The notes under the pieces: generated by a model
Told to the model about the DNA's origin: nothing
What the model saw: the letters and a program-made list of their open reading frames with translations, nothing else
Database searches by the model: none
Program-made: the position numbers and the translations under genes
Assembly (NCBI GenBank): GCA_000328365.1
Contig: KB291798.1
Coordinates: forward strand, 990,858 to 1,054,857
DNA: 64,000 nt
From: Capitella teleta
Taxonomy: Eukaryota; Annelida; Polychaeta; Capitellidae
Direction: 5' to 3'
In this document: piece after piece, positions 10,929 through 22,497 of the stretch
Position numbering within the stretch: the first letter of the stretch is position 1
Layout of the letters: each line of letters starts with the position of its first letter

Positions 10929-12809
10929 GTATTACCTATACAACTGTAATGTGTTTTTTTTTTAACCTGCTTACTATATCATTATTATCGTGGTGAGATT
11001 GTTATCAATGGGTTTTCCATTTGTTGTGAAATGTGGTGTATGTCATTATTATTTATTATTTGGAAAATTTTGCACCATATTTGTACTTGCTCACCATGGA
11101 GCATCTTCACATGGAATACTAAAATATTTAATTCTAGGATTCATTTCACTTACTTTGTTCATTCTTCTTTTCATTTATACATTCATAAGGTGATAACAAA
11201 AGTAAATCTATGTTCAAATCAGAATGCTAAAGTTTAAGGTCATGATTCACTCATTCATTGTTTTATGTGTCCTGAATTCAGTAAATAACGTCCTTCAAAT
11301 TAAAAGTCATTTAAGAGAAGAAAAATACCATACTCCTCCAAAATTTAACCAAGCAATTTTTCAATGGCTGTCCCAGTTTTGCTTCTCTTTAATTAAATAG
11401 TAAAATACATTCGTGGCAGAAAACTTCATTTCTCATCCATACTTTTCACCTGTGATCTGGGTTATTTGAGCTGAACTTACATTGTACATATTTCCTCCGT
11501 TTCAACCATACATATATAATTATGGTATATTTTATGTGGTTTCCAGGGACAGGTTCAGTCTTCTTTTTCTTATCCCTTTCCAATCATTGGTTGAAGCAAA
11601 ATATTATATGTACCATAAAAAAACTTCGATCATGGGTGTATGATTTACTATTAGTTCAACTAGGTATTAATTTTAATTGCATTTTACAGTGTTCTGTGCA
11701 TATATCGAAAGTAATTATATTATTTCTTTTCTCAGGCAATTATAACAATGTAGTAACATAACGGGTGTTTGCTAGTAGTGTATGGAGAAGAACTTGTGTG
11801 CCTGCCGGGGCATTTATAAGTACATCTGTGAGGCACGAAGTGCACGAAGTGGAATAATTTGATTCACCACCACCACACGTTCTTACATGCAACATACGCT
11901 TGTCTTAGCAGAACCCACCTAGAACCGTATCTATAGATCGAATTATCTAAGTTTTTTTAATAATAAGTATATAACCTCATAATTATATGATGATGATCAT
12001 AGAATCGCCCTATATACCGGTTGTAGTTTTTCTTCTGACGCTCCAAAGTCACGCGTGTTGAACCAATTTGTAGACATTGCTGACATTGCTGGGTCAATTC
12101 ATTCAGATTGAGGCAAAAAGATTCACTGTGTGGAAAAAAAGAGGTGAACTTATTCAAATCAGGGAGGAAAAAAACTGTTGATTGATGATTGGCTTTATTA
12201 AAAGAGATGCTGAATAAAAGGCCATGCAACCGAGGAGTCGAGACGTACGGGGGTAACTTATCAAATGAAACCTAGTACATGTATCCACAAAATTAATGAG
12301 AGCGCATCTAATGCAGAAGGCGTGGCCGTGCGTTATGACACCTGACAGTCTGTGCTAAGTTGTCTGCTGTGAAGTCGCGTTGTTAGGTAAGGAGTATTCG
12401 CTATCGTATTCAATTCTTCAGATTTTCTGAGTACATACCAAGTACCATTACTGTTGACTTATAAAAATTGATTTAACTTTATTTAATATTTTTTTAATAA
12501 TTTATGTGAGTTGTTAGATAATCAGCAGTGACATAACTACATGAGTCATCCGTGAGCGATAATTAAGGATTTTCAGTGAGCGTCAAACAACACTGTCTCT
12601 AGTGGCAGTGGTCAGTCATTTGGTCACTGGAAATAACACCCATATTATTGAACGCCGTGAGGTTGATTACTTCCTATTATCTTATTTGATTATTATTTGA
12701 ATACTTGTCCACCTACCATGGCTGCTCGAGTACGCCCCATTAGCTGAGATTCAGGGAGTTAACACTCACTCATATATATAACACTGGTTAACTGGTTAAT
12801 ATTACAATA

Positions 12810-12927
12810 GCTAGCTGACATATAGCTCCCCAAGGGTAGCGGAGCAGTTCCTACACACCGGTACCGCGTCTAGCTACCAACTCCCACTTTATACGCTACG
12901 CTAAGGCTTGGGGAGCTAGCTGACATA
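12810..12927. repeat. Small inverted repeat with direct flanks
   Basis: TAGCTCCCCAAG-GGTAGCG at the left faces CGCTAAGGC-TTGGGGAGCTA at the right, so the stretch can fold into a hairpin of about 95 nt. GCTAGCTGACATA stands directly repeated at both sides. No function is evident. Confidence 0.6.
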
Positions 12928-13533
12928 CTACAGCGAGACCCACGGGTACATGGACCTCGCCCGATTTATCTGTGCTATACAATAGCCTACTAGTTTTCAC
13001 ATGAAGACATCACAAAACATTCATTCTAATCATCATATCTCACGCTAACACTTGTTGACTCTTCTAAAAATATTCAGTTTTCAACTTTTTATACGACGCT
13101 AGGTTCATGCATGGCTGCCAGCATTTTTCTTGATAAAAGTAGGACGTTGGTGATATGAAAAGAGTTCAGAAGTAAATTTAAAACCCGGATCGGTTGTTGT
13201 GGCCCTTTGCGAAATTACAGGCTACAGCATGGATGCTGTTATTTTTTGCAGATATTTTGCTTGAAAATTGTAAGGAAGCCTAAAATTCTAATTCATGCGG
13301 ACTCTTTATTGGCCTGACATGGTAGGGCTGATCCAGCCATAGTATAGAGCTAATGACAAGCATGACTATAGGATAGATCTTGATAAGCAAATTTATAAAC
13401 CTAAATTTTAAAGTACATTCTGGCAATGTTACAATTAAAAAGTCTTTAAATTCTTCTGGCAATGTTACAATTAAAAAATCTTTCAATTAGCTTTTTCAGC
13501 TTCTCAATTGTGTCAACCACAAAAACTGTGAAG

Positions 13534-14124
13534 ATGAGTGATGCAGAGGAAATACCCGTTGAATCATGGGATGCATTTGAGATGATCCAGGCCTTCATCC
13601 ATGTAAAACAGCTCTTGATCATTGATCATTTTCACATCAAATAACGACCTTTTTTTCATACAGGCCCCCAGATATCACGTCCTGGTCGAGATAGCTCTTG
13701 TTATATGGATCCTTCGGCTTTTATTCTTCACCAAAAGTTACAGATCAGAACGAACGGTACTGACTGAAAAGGTCTGAAACAGCTGAATGAGCCAAATGTT
13801 TGTGTGCAAATTATAATGTACTGTGTTTGAGTAGGAGAAGGAAGATCTGATTGAGGATTGGCAGCCGGAACCACTGGCACCTCCACTCTCAGAAAGTGAC
13901 GCTGCTCTGCTGAATGTCAACGAGAGGATTGTTGACAGGCATGTTGCGATTTTTAGATTTTATGGTTTATATAGATCTGGGAATTTTGCAGTAAAATTGG
14001 AAAACATGTGACCGTCAATGGACATGAATGCTTAAACTTGGCTTCCATGAATTTCTTGGCTATGAATGAAGACCCTCTAATCGAGGTAAGAGGGTAATTT
14101 CCGTCTCGGGAGGAACACCTCTTG

Positions 14125-14161
<37 letters not shown>

Positions 14162-16393
14162 TTTATTCAAACACGTAAAGTTTGGCAAACAGTGGCAGTT
14201 GATGGTGACAGAAACAAAGTTGTTTATGCGTCACCTGCAAATGAATGAAAACGTGAAAAAAAGAAGAAACAGAAACAGAAAACAGGGGGGAAACACGCAC
14301 ACACACACACACAAAAACACACACAAGAAACACACACACATACAGAATACAACAAGAATAATTGGTATAATATAAATAGGTTTTAAACATACTTTGCGAT
14401 AAGTAAATATTTTAGGGTTTTTTTGAAAGAGAATATCGAGGAGTTGCTCAAAATAGGAGCGATTATATTATTAATATTATGCGGTATTTGGTATTGTAAG
14501 CATCTTTGTCTGAGGGTTGTTCGGCAGAGGGGTTGAATAATGTTAGAATAATGTGATTCTTGCCTGTGTGTTGTTGATATCACACTTGTATGAGCTGAGC
14601 TGAAATATAGATTTTGTAATCTTTCTCAGGAAGATGCAGTTGCTTCCCTTCGCAAGTATGGCGTCGGGTCATGCGGCCCAAGAGGTTTCTACGGAACTGT
14701 TGGTGAGTGCTTAACATTTGCAAATGGACATATTTTCCCTACATACACCTCAAAACGCAGATGTGCATTTATTCCTTGAAGAAGCGCTTCAGAAATTCAT
14801 GGGCTGTGAGGAAGCCATCATTTATTCCTACGGCTTCTCAACTGTGGCCAGCGCCATTCCCGCTTACTCCAAGAGGGGCGACATTCTTTACGCGTATGTC
14901 CCTGTTTGTGGCTCATTTCCATTTCTTCATTTTGTGGTTATACACAGAGATGAATCCGTGCACTTTGCTATTCAGAAAGGCATCCAAGCCAGTCGTAGTC
15001 GCGTCCGTTATTTCAAGCACAATGATATGGATGACCTTGAGCGTCTCCTTCAAGAGCAGGAGCGTGAGGACCAGAGGGTGAGTCATCAGTCATCTTCTCT
15101 TCACGATTCGTACGTATTCAAAACTGTCATTTATCAGAACCCGAAGAAAGCTAAAGTAACGAGGAAGTTCATTCTGGTTGAAGGGCTGAGCATGAAGCAT
15201 GGTGACCTCTGTCCGTTGCCAAAACTGGTGAGAATACAGCCCTTGTTCTTTCGCAAAACTCGTCCTATTTGCACGCAGGTGGAGCTGAAGAACAAGTACA
15301 GAGTGCGAGTTTTTATGGATGAATCTCTTTCTTTCGGTACCATCGGAAAAACCGGCAAAGGAGTAACAGAATTCTACAATATTGATGTCTGTAATCTATC
15401 AAAACCCTTCCTGGGTAGTATTTCACAGAAATTATGCTTTTTACAGGTGACTGAAATTGACCTCATCACAGGATCCTTAGAGTACGCTTTGGGTAGCGTG
15501 GGTGGTTTCTGTGTGGGGAAATCATACGTGGTGGATCACCAGCGTCTCTCAGGCCTTGGCTACTGTTTCTCTGCCTCTAACCCTCCCATGCTGAGTCAAG
15601 CTGCAATTACCGCTCTGCAAATTCTGCAGGATAAACCAGAGAAGCTGGAGAGATTGCAGGAGAACAGCAAATGGATGCATCGCCAGCTAGCTCAGTATGA
15701 TTGCACTTTCAGAGTAGACTATCCTTTAATTTAATTTTAAATTAGGATTGACGGTCTGAAGGTATCGGGAGAAGCCATCTCTCCCATCATTTATGTCCAG
15801 TTGTCGGATGCCACTGGACAGACGGGTGTTGATCGAGCTCTGTTGCAGAGGATTGTTAGTGAAGTGAGTGTTTCTCTGAAGCTGTTTGTTTTTCCTGTTT
15901 TTGTTATCCTTTGCACAAGCTATTACTGACTTATTAAAAAAAATTTGCGCATATACAAGAGCATATAAGCCCCTCGGGGTTTCCAGCTCTTCTTATTTAT
16001 ACTGTTTATCTACACTTGTTCATAGCTATATATATAAAATTGACATTGAAAAAAGCTAATACCTCTTATTGACACATTATTTATTTTTAGTGTGAGATAC
16101 AAGGCATCGCTTTGACTTGCCCCGCTTTCCTGGATGATGAGGAACTCTTCGTACCGCCCCCAAGGTATGCAGGATTTTCATATCAATTCTCAATTTTTTA
16201 GTACGGGAACCATTTTTACTAAGCTCAGGTATTACTCTCTGGAAATGTGTGATTAACAAGCGGTCTGTTTGTCCACAGCATTCGAGTGGCCGTCAATTGT
16301 GACCTAACTAAGGAGGAGATTGACGAAGCCATTCGCATCATTCAGAATGTGGTCAGAGATGTCCTCAGCACCCGGGATGCCTTTGCACAGTGA
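13534..16393 (+). CDS. SPTLC1: Serine palmitoyltransferase subunit 1
   Basis: Thirteen exons: 13534-13602, 13664-13771, 13835-13938, 13992-14085, 14630-14702, 14761-14893, 14948-15077, 15138-15227, 15279-15386, 15447-15694, 15746-15863, 16091-16164 and 16279-16393, joining to 487 residues (human 473). With SPTLC2 it condenses serine and palmitoyl-CoA at the ER membrane, the first step of sphingolipid synthesis. A membrane segment lies at residues 27-48 ([17 protein letters not shown]). KKYGVG-type [14 protein letters not shown] holds Cys140, matching the human residue altered in sensory neuropathy. [33 protein letters not shown] and [10 protein letters not shown] are aminotransferase-fold landmarks. 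As usual for this subunit, no PLP lysine occurs where the catalytic partner has one ([12 protein letters not shown]). Intron 3 appears to be GC-AG; introns 6-9 are all multiples of three and stop-free. Intron 4 is enlarged by a LINE fragment. It converges on PARS2. Confidence 0.95.
14126..14583 (-). mobile_element. 3' end of a CR1/L2-like LINE in SPTLC1 intron 4
   Basis: On the minus strand the segment encodes the end of a reverse transcriptase frame ([27 protein letters not shown]) typical of CR1/L2-type ORF2 C-termini and finishes with an (ATT)n tail (14126-14162 on plus). It is strongly 5'-truncated. It accounts for nearly all of the 544-nt intron, where neighbouring introns are 51-63 nt. 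Confidence 0.6.
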
Positions 16394-16537
16394 ACAATAT
16401 TCCAGTTTACATGATGGTTTTTAGTACAGTAGTAATTAGTATTTTTAGCATGTCATAAATGTAATGATTCTGAAACCTGCACTCATGATATCTTGTTAAT
16501 GCTTGTTTCAAATAATTCAAATTCTCATTTTCTACAG

Positions 16538-16543
16538 AATAAA
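16538..16543 (+). promoter_or_regulatory. Poly(A) signal of SPTLC1
   Basis: AATAAA lies 145 nt after the SPTLC1 stop codon. It is about 50 bp from the convergent PARS2 stop codon, so the two 3' UTRs are likely to overlap. Confidence 0.75.
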
Positions 16544-16575
16544 TAATTATTTCTTTTCTTTCAAATATTTGTGAT

Positions 16576-16581
16576 TTTATT
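16576..16581 (-). promoter_or_regulatory. Poly(A) signal of PARS2
   Basis: The minus strand reads AATAAA only 10 nt beyond the PARS2 stop codon (16592-16594), giving a very short 3' UTR. Confidence 0.55.
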
Positions 16582-16591
16582 TAATCATTCA

Positions 16592-19345
16592 TTAAACTGG
16601 TATGACTTCTAACAGAGATAGTCTATTTATAACTTCCTCTGCTGTTAAATGTTTGGTTGTTTCATTGTACACATCAACATATTCAAACTTGGGGGACTCC
16701 TCCAGGGCCTGGGAAGTAATGCATGATATTTGATAAATGAAAATTCCGCCCTACTTACGGGTTTGCCCACAATGACGACATGAGGAATACCAGCAGTCTT
16801 TGCTCCATTCAGCCTTTTTCCAATGCTGAACTGCGTTCTGTCATCCAGCACAATTTCACGTCCTTTGTTTGGCAGAGCAGCTAAACGGCTGTGCAGATCA
16901 TCAGCTATTGCGTCAGTATCAGCTGATCGGTATCCTTTCTGGAGGAGCAGGGCAGTGTGTGGGGCTAAGTAGCAATGGAACCCTACCTTCTGGGGAATGA
17001 TGCACACTTGGTATGGTGCCAACAAAGCCGGCCATCTGATTTGCTGTTTAGTCGAGAGAACTTCAATTGCAGCTGCAAGCAGCCGTGTCACTCCAATGCC
17101 AAAACAACCCATGAACAAAGGTCTAGGATTATTCAAGGATTAGAAGGAAACCAAAGCTGGAGAGGGACTGACTTGGTGGAATTCAGTTGTTGATATTTGG
17201 CATTTAGAATGCTGGAATATTTGGTACCAAGAAGGAAAGCGTGTGCCACCTGGAAATAAATCAGAGGATAGCGGGAGGTCAGAACTGCCACTTTGTATGC
17301 AAAGAGCGTGTTCAACCGAACAAGATCATTCTGAATGGAAGGTGAAAATATCAGCCATAGAATTCAATGATATCTGCACAACTGAGGCACCAGAGTGCCA
17401 CATTGAGAGTTGTGCTTGGTTCAATAATCTTAATTAATTTGAATGAATGAGCGACGCATCCTCGCTATGCATGCTGGGTGCTCCACTGTCCAGCTTTGTG
17501 CAAGACCAATGGAAGCGCTCAGTGAGCGATGGCGAGGCTGCGCTTGCTTCAGCCGTCGCTGAGCTGAGGGATGTCGTCAGGGGCCATTTGTCCTCCATCC
17601 TGAGCATCGCCGAGGCGAGGCGTCTTCTGCTTGAGGTGTGTCTGTCAGAAGTCTGACGTACTTTCCTCGAGCGGAAGACGTCTCCAATCGGCGATGAGAA
17701 CCAACCTTTGTTTGTTTGTTTGTTTTTTTGTTTGTTTGTTTGTTTTTTTTTGTTTTTTGTTTTTTTCTTTCTTCTTCTTCTTATAAATGTGCAAACTCAT
17801 TTGCGAAAATAAATGATATATATTACTATAACACACACACAAAATGAAGTCACCTCTATGCCAGCAATTTTAGTAAAGTTTGACTTGCAGTCTGATAATT
17901 GGCATATTTTTGATCCTTCATCTAGAAATATAAAATATGAGATGAGATAGTCAACTTGGTGTAAGAAATCAGCATGCATCCTACCAATGGCTTCTTTGTT
18001 AAAGGAATGGCCACAGCTGAATTAATAATAATCAATAAGTGAATGACCCACAAAACCTGATCACTCACTCACTACAGTGGTATAAAATATCTTCCCCCGC
18101 TTCTGCTGCTAAATGGAATTCATGAGACTTGCTTCCTCCCATTACACCTGTGCTGGCTTCAACTGACCACAGAGAATCATCAGATTGTGGGAAGTTTCAG
18201 TGATGCATAATACCTTTGATTTGTGGAAGATTGAGACGCTGAAATAAGCGAACGTAGGCTTCGCATACTTCTTCATACGTTTCAACTGCGTTCCCTAAAT
18301 CCTGATCAAAAGTATACAGATCTAAAAGGGAAACATAATTAATCTTCTGAATCCCCAGAATACATTATACCTTTCATTTCAAATTCACGGCATCTTAATA
18401 ATCCATGTTTAGGCCTCATCTCATCTCTGAACTTCCGACCAATCTGTTTGAAATAGGTAACAAAGTAATATTTACTAACATTATTAACAATACAAATCAA
18501 TCATAAACATACTTGATATAATTTAATAGGGAGAGAGCTCTTCTTCACTGGTGAAAGACTTGCCACCAATGAGGTCACTGTTTCTTCATGTGTCTGTGAG
18601 AATAAGAGTAATAAATGAATGAAACTACGCTGAAGATTCTATTGACAATTAACATACAGGTGCTATGCAGAGTTCCTTCCCTTGTCTGTCGGTAAGAGAT
18701 AGCAACTCCGCCCCCATGTCATCCCAGCGACCTGGAATAAAAAGAGAATCATAAAACAAGAAGCTACGCAGAACACGTGCCTGTGGTATCCCAAAGAGAG
18801 CGAGAGGCCAAGCAGGGCATGGTGATCTTCTGAGCACCAATTGACTGCATTTCTCGGTCAATGAGGCGGTGCAATTTTTCCAAGGCTCTTGTGATGTCTG
18901 GCAAGAGGGAGAATGTTCCAGAAGATTCCCTCATGATCAACGTCAGCTGCTGCATCATCTGGAGAAGAACTCAATGGTATAAGTACTTATAACAACAGAA
19001 CACAAAACTCAGAAGGCCGAATCATTCAACAAAATCATAACGCACTTTTGGAATTCATAACATTATGACAGTTTCAATTTCATTAATTTTAATTTTTGTA
19101 CTTTTCGTTAAGATTTGGTAAATTTTTAATCCTACCTTTGTTACGGTAACAGGCAATGAAATTATTATTCTCACCTCGGAGCTTTTGCAATGGAGATCTG
19201 AATTTGTGATTTTGCTTAGGTCAAAATCGAGATTCTGGTTGAGCACGGGAAACATTCGACTGACGCGAAGATATTTGTGGAGTTCACGACACGAATTCAA
19301 TGCTTGTCTCTTGAATGATCGCGAGAGAACTGTTCGGTGCCACAT
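16592..19345 (-). CDS. PARS2: Mitochondrial prolyl-tRNA synthetase
   Basis: Thirteen exons: 19345-19175, 18958-18781, 18731-18658, 18593-18513, 18443-18371, 18321-18214, 18162-18069, 18016-17985, 17921-17854, 17249-17173, 17122-16987, 16938-16759 and 16708-16592, joining to 462 residues (human PARS2 about 475). It charges mitochondrial tRNA with proline. The Arg/Lys-rich N-terminus without acidic residues fits mitochondrial import. Class II landmarks are THEETVTSLV, motif 2 in FRDEMRPKHGLLRCREFEMK, GVMGGSKSHEFH, a CxxC pair (YHCSDCGHSF), and motif 3 in FMGCFGIGVTRLLAAAIE, then the anticodon-binding domain (LLAPYQVCIIPQK, LDDRTQFSIGKRL). There is no large bacterial insertion domain. Intron 2 appears to be GC-AG; intron 11 (48 nt, 16986-16939) is in frame and stop-free, and removing it restores the family alignment. 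Donors otherwise are GT. The gene is convergent with SPTLC1 and co-oriented with BRIX1. Confidence 0.94.
17704..17780. repeat. (TTTG)n / poly-T low-complexity tract in a PARS2 intron
   Basis: TTTG units and T runs fill part of intron 9 of PARS2 (17853-17250). It explains the Lys/Gln-rich open frames seen on the opposite strand. Confidence 0.8.
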
Positions 19346-19513
19346 CGTAGCAATGGAACTAGATCAGACGTCTGGAACAACGCAACAAAAACAACGAGAA
19401 ACGCTGAAACGAACAGAAAATGTGCTCGCTTTGAGTGAAGGTCGATTTGTGAATTAATGGATGTATGCAAATAAGGGGGATTTCTCAGATTAGTGGTTTC
19501 AGAAAGCAAAGTA

Positions 19514-20439
19514 CTGTAAATTCATTAATTTTCGCGCGGAATTTAATTTCGCTATGTTCGCGATCGCGGTCGACCGCGAAAATTAATATCGCGAAAATGC
19601 TTGCCTCTAAAATGTGCATTTTAGTAGCACATGCTGTCAGGTGTTATATCAGTAGTACAGGTGCTATACTAGAAAAACTAAAGAGAGCAATACGAACCAG
19701 CAAAATTCTATGAAGTACAGATTTAATGTGCTTCGTTTATTAACAGCATTGCAAAAAAAGGAACGAAAAGTTGAGAGGCCAGAAAGCATTAATCAACAAT
19801 GATGTTGATTGCCTCATCAGTGACGTCTAGTGCGGATGAAATTCACGCTTTCTTCCATCCATTTAGTATGGCGTCCGGTTTCTCATTAAGCGATTCCCAG
19901 GCCGTGATCACCCACTTCGCATGAACTGGCTTCAGGGTGCTGAGACGCAAATCGACCTTTAGCTGGGATAGGTCTTCCCCAGTGGCGAGGGAACTGGCGA
20001 CCTTGTCGGCATACCACTCAACGAACTGAGCCTTCAGCACGGACTTGAAGTCGGCATTACCGGCTGTAGCTCCCCAGTGCAGTTTGGCGGCACGTACACC
20101 AAGCGAATGTTGTGCTCACCAAACAAGCTCACAACGTTCTCCACATGATAGGGTCTGTAAACATCCAAGATGCACAGAGCTGGCTGGTCGTGCTGCAATC
20201 CTAGCTGCGAGCGAACACGTGTGCAGTAAGGACTGAGGACTCCAGTAGTAAGGACTGAGGACTCCAGTGATGTACTCCAGCATGGTGGCTGTGTCTGACC
20301 AGTGATTCTCTGAGTGTGTGACTTGTCAGCCATCAGGGAAAGAAGGGAAAGAAGGTCATTAACCCACGCTCGGCCGCAAAATTATATACCGCAAATTTTT
20401 TTAGCTTGCGCTCGACCGCGAAAATTAATGAATTTACAG
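19514..20439. mobile_element. Broken pogo/Tigger-type transposon
   Basis: Inverted termini CTGTAAATTCATTAATTTTC and its complement are flanked by TA on both sides. The minus strand encodes part of a DDE_1-type transposase: LCILDVYRPYHVENVV, LVYVPPNCTGELQPV, then VEWYADKVASSL and a C-terminal KWVITAWESLNEKPDAILNGW. The N-terminal DNA-binding half is missing and the frame is interrupted at least once (between about 20040 and 20060), so it is a non-autonomous deletion derivative. It lies between PARS2 and BRIX1. Confidence 0.85.
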
Positions 20440-20929
20440 TATTCGTTACACAGCATAATTATTGAGGAGTGATTAGTCACGAGGTTCTCTGGATGACTCG
20501 ATATACATGTCGATACTATAATAAATAGCAAAATCATAGCATTTTGGAATAATTGTAGCAATAATTTTTTCAACAGTTTTCGGTCATGGCATCAGCTGTT
20601 GAGCTGTTTTTTAATGCTCTGCAAATACATGTATTAAATACATGCACTAGTAAAAGTAGCATTGAAAATTTTAATGCTCCTTTTACCAGTGCTGTATGTA
20701 TTGACATTAAAATCTCCCTAATGCTGTAAACCATAGAATATCATTCACAATGATGGGTTGGGCACCTCCTTCCCGGCCTACAAAACAAACACACTTGAAA
20801 TCTCAGCATCCCAGGTTTAAAGAATCCATGTAGAATGTTCTTTACAACCCACAAAATAAAACTCACCACATTATAACAATAGCACAACACAAGGAACAAT
20901 AAGTTTGTATCAACGATGAATAGAATGTC

Positions 20930-20935
20930 TTTATT
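20930..20935 (-). promoter_or_regulatory. BRIX1 poly(A) signal overlapping the stop codon
   Basis: The coding end reads CAATAAAG on the minus strand, in which TAA is the stop codon and AATAAA the only nearby poly(A) signal. Cleavage would leave a 3' UTR of perhaps 20 nt. Confidence 0.5.
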
Positions 20936-22497
20936 GAGTGGCAAAAACTTCTTCGGTTGGATCCACCGAGTACGACTGTTGAGGCACCCTGAGCGCTTTT
21001 CCTTTTTTGGTTTCAATCCTTCTCAAATGTTTGCCAATTTTTTCTTCTTGCGCTGCCTTGCGAACCTGTAAAATCAAACAGCATCAATAGAGGGAATGCC
21101 TAAACCGAGAAATAACACTAACCACATTGGGTGAAATGTACTCAGGATTCTGATATAGAGTGGCACCCACAAAACTTCCTTGGAAGATCTTAATCGGATT
21201 TAGAACCATACGAGGCCCTGATGAGAGAAACAATGGTAATTTAATGTCCCGCTAGGCTTAACACAAACTCACCAATCTCAACCATTTCAGCATTCTCATT
21301 GGTGATCTGATAATTCCTGAACCAAATCCTATTGTCAGCTATTGTGAAGGTGAAAACATGATCGAAGAACGGCTGGCTCTTTGGGTGGAAATTGGGCGTG
21401 CCGAAGGTCTGCAGCATGGAATAGATGACTTCACAGTAGTTTGATTATGCATACTCACTTGAATGAAAAGTTCCTTCATTAATTTCCAGTGTGGCTGAGA
21501 ATCAAATTGCTGGAAGGAGAGAGAACAATCAAGACTTGTTGGCAATGAAACATTCAAGGATGAAAGCTCCACCATTTTTCACATATTTCAAACAGTGATT
21601 GAATCCATATTATAAAAAGCAGGAGAATTTCTCAATCAGAAATGCATACCTCATCAAATGAAAGCAAGGGACGTGTGCCTTTCAAGCAGTTACCGGTCAT
21701 TTTAAGTTCCAACATGGTGTGAACTGTGAATATAAAAAATATCAATAGAGACCGAGCTTATGACAAAATGCAATACAGACCATTCTGCATGAGAAATTTG
21801 ACTGAAGGCCCGTTGGGCGCATTTGACAACCACATGTACAGATCCTGTTTCTTCTTGGCTTCAAAGAAAATGCACTTGGAACAATTCTTCATCTCGCAGA
21901 TCTGTTAAATATTGTTCTATAGAAATTATATGCATAAGAACCAGTCCTACTCACTTCATTGATAACAAACAACTGATCTTTCCTGTCATACTTGGTGTCT
22001 GAAATACACAGCAATGAAACAGCAGGAACAATTAGAATAGATTACCAACCAGCTTTGGAATGCGGCAACATGTTTTTGAAGTCTTTCATTAGATGCCGAT
22101 CTCGGAAGGAAACACCCCTTGACGAGAATATTAAAACTCTTTCTCTGTTTGACCATCTTGTCTGGAATTTAAATACATAAACCAGTGAAAAAATTAGCCA
22201 ATAATTTTTGAAATTTTTGAAATGACGAAAACAAATGCAAAATGTCCAGCATGCTGATGGAAAATTGGAAATGCCTTATGATAAATGTGTGGTGAGCGAT
22301 AAAGGGGAATTATACAGAGGCGAGAGGATATTTTTAATAAAGAACGTAATTCACTCCTCAATACTATTAAATTTACGAATTAAAACAATAACCTTCTTCT
22401 TGGTAGGTTCGTCCGACGATCTGGTAGAAGGAAGAACTCTCTCTTCCTCAGAATCAGAACTTTCTTCAACAGAAACGTGCTTTCTTTTCTTCCCCAT
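20931..22497 (-). CDS. BRIX1: Ribosome biogenesis protein BRX1 homologue
   Basis: Nine exons: 22497-22393, 22161-22050, 21998-21955, 21901-21781, 21723-21650, 21509-21459, 21408-21273, 21217-21123 and 21065-20931, giving 290 residues. Brx1 is a nucleolar assembly factor for the 60S subunit. After a Lys/acidic N-terminus (MGKKRKHVSVEESSDSEEE) comes the Brix domain, residues about 36-240, with RVLIFSSRGVSFRDRHLM, MLPHSKADTKYDRKDQLFVI, CEMKNCSKCIFFEAKKKQDL, ELKMTGNCLKGTRPLLSF, HPKSQPFFDHVFTFTIADNR and VEIGPRMVLNPIKIFQGSF. It stops at DPTEEVFATQ, so it lacks the basic C-terminal tail of the human protein (353 residues) and is about the length of yeast Brx1. The stop codon overlaps the AATAAA poly(A) signal. 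All donors are GT, one of them gttatt. Confidence 0.95.

Larger units (their letters stand above)
9869..13533. other. Spacer between MMACHC and SPTLC1
   Basis: This holds the MMACHC 3' UTR, a hAT-like MITE (10197-10928), AT-rich sequence with no supported gene at 10990-11760, a small foldback at 12810-12927 and the SPTLC1 5' flank. A 25-bp motif (TTCTGGCAATGTTACAATTA) is repeated directly at about 13417 and 13454. A TTAGGTAAGG donor-like site near 12382 could end a 5' UTR exon of SPTLC1, which I cannot confirm. Confidence 0.6.

Noticed and set aside
14718-15734. A 338-codon open frame in SPTLC1 as one exon
   Set aside because: It contains four introns with good splice sites whose translation breaks the family alignment; only the spliced form matches SPTLC1.
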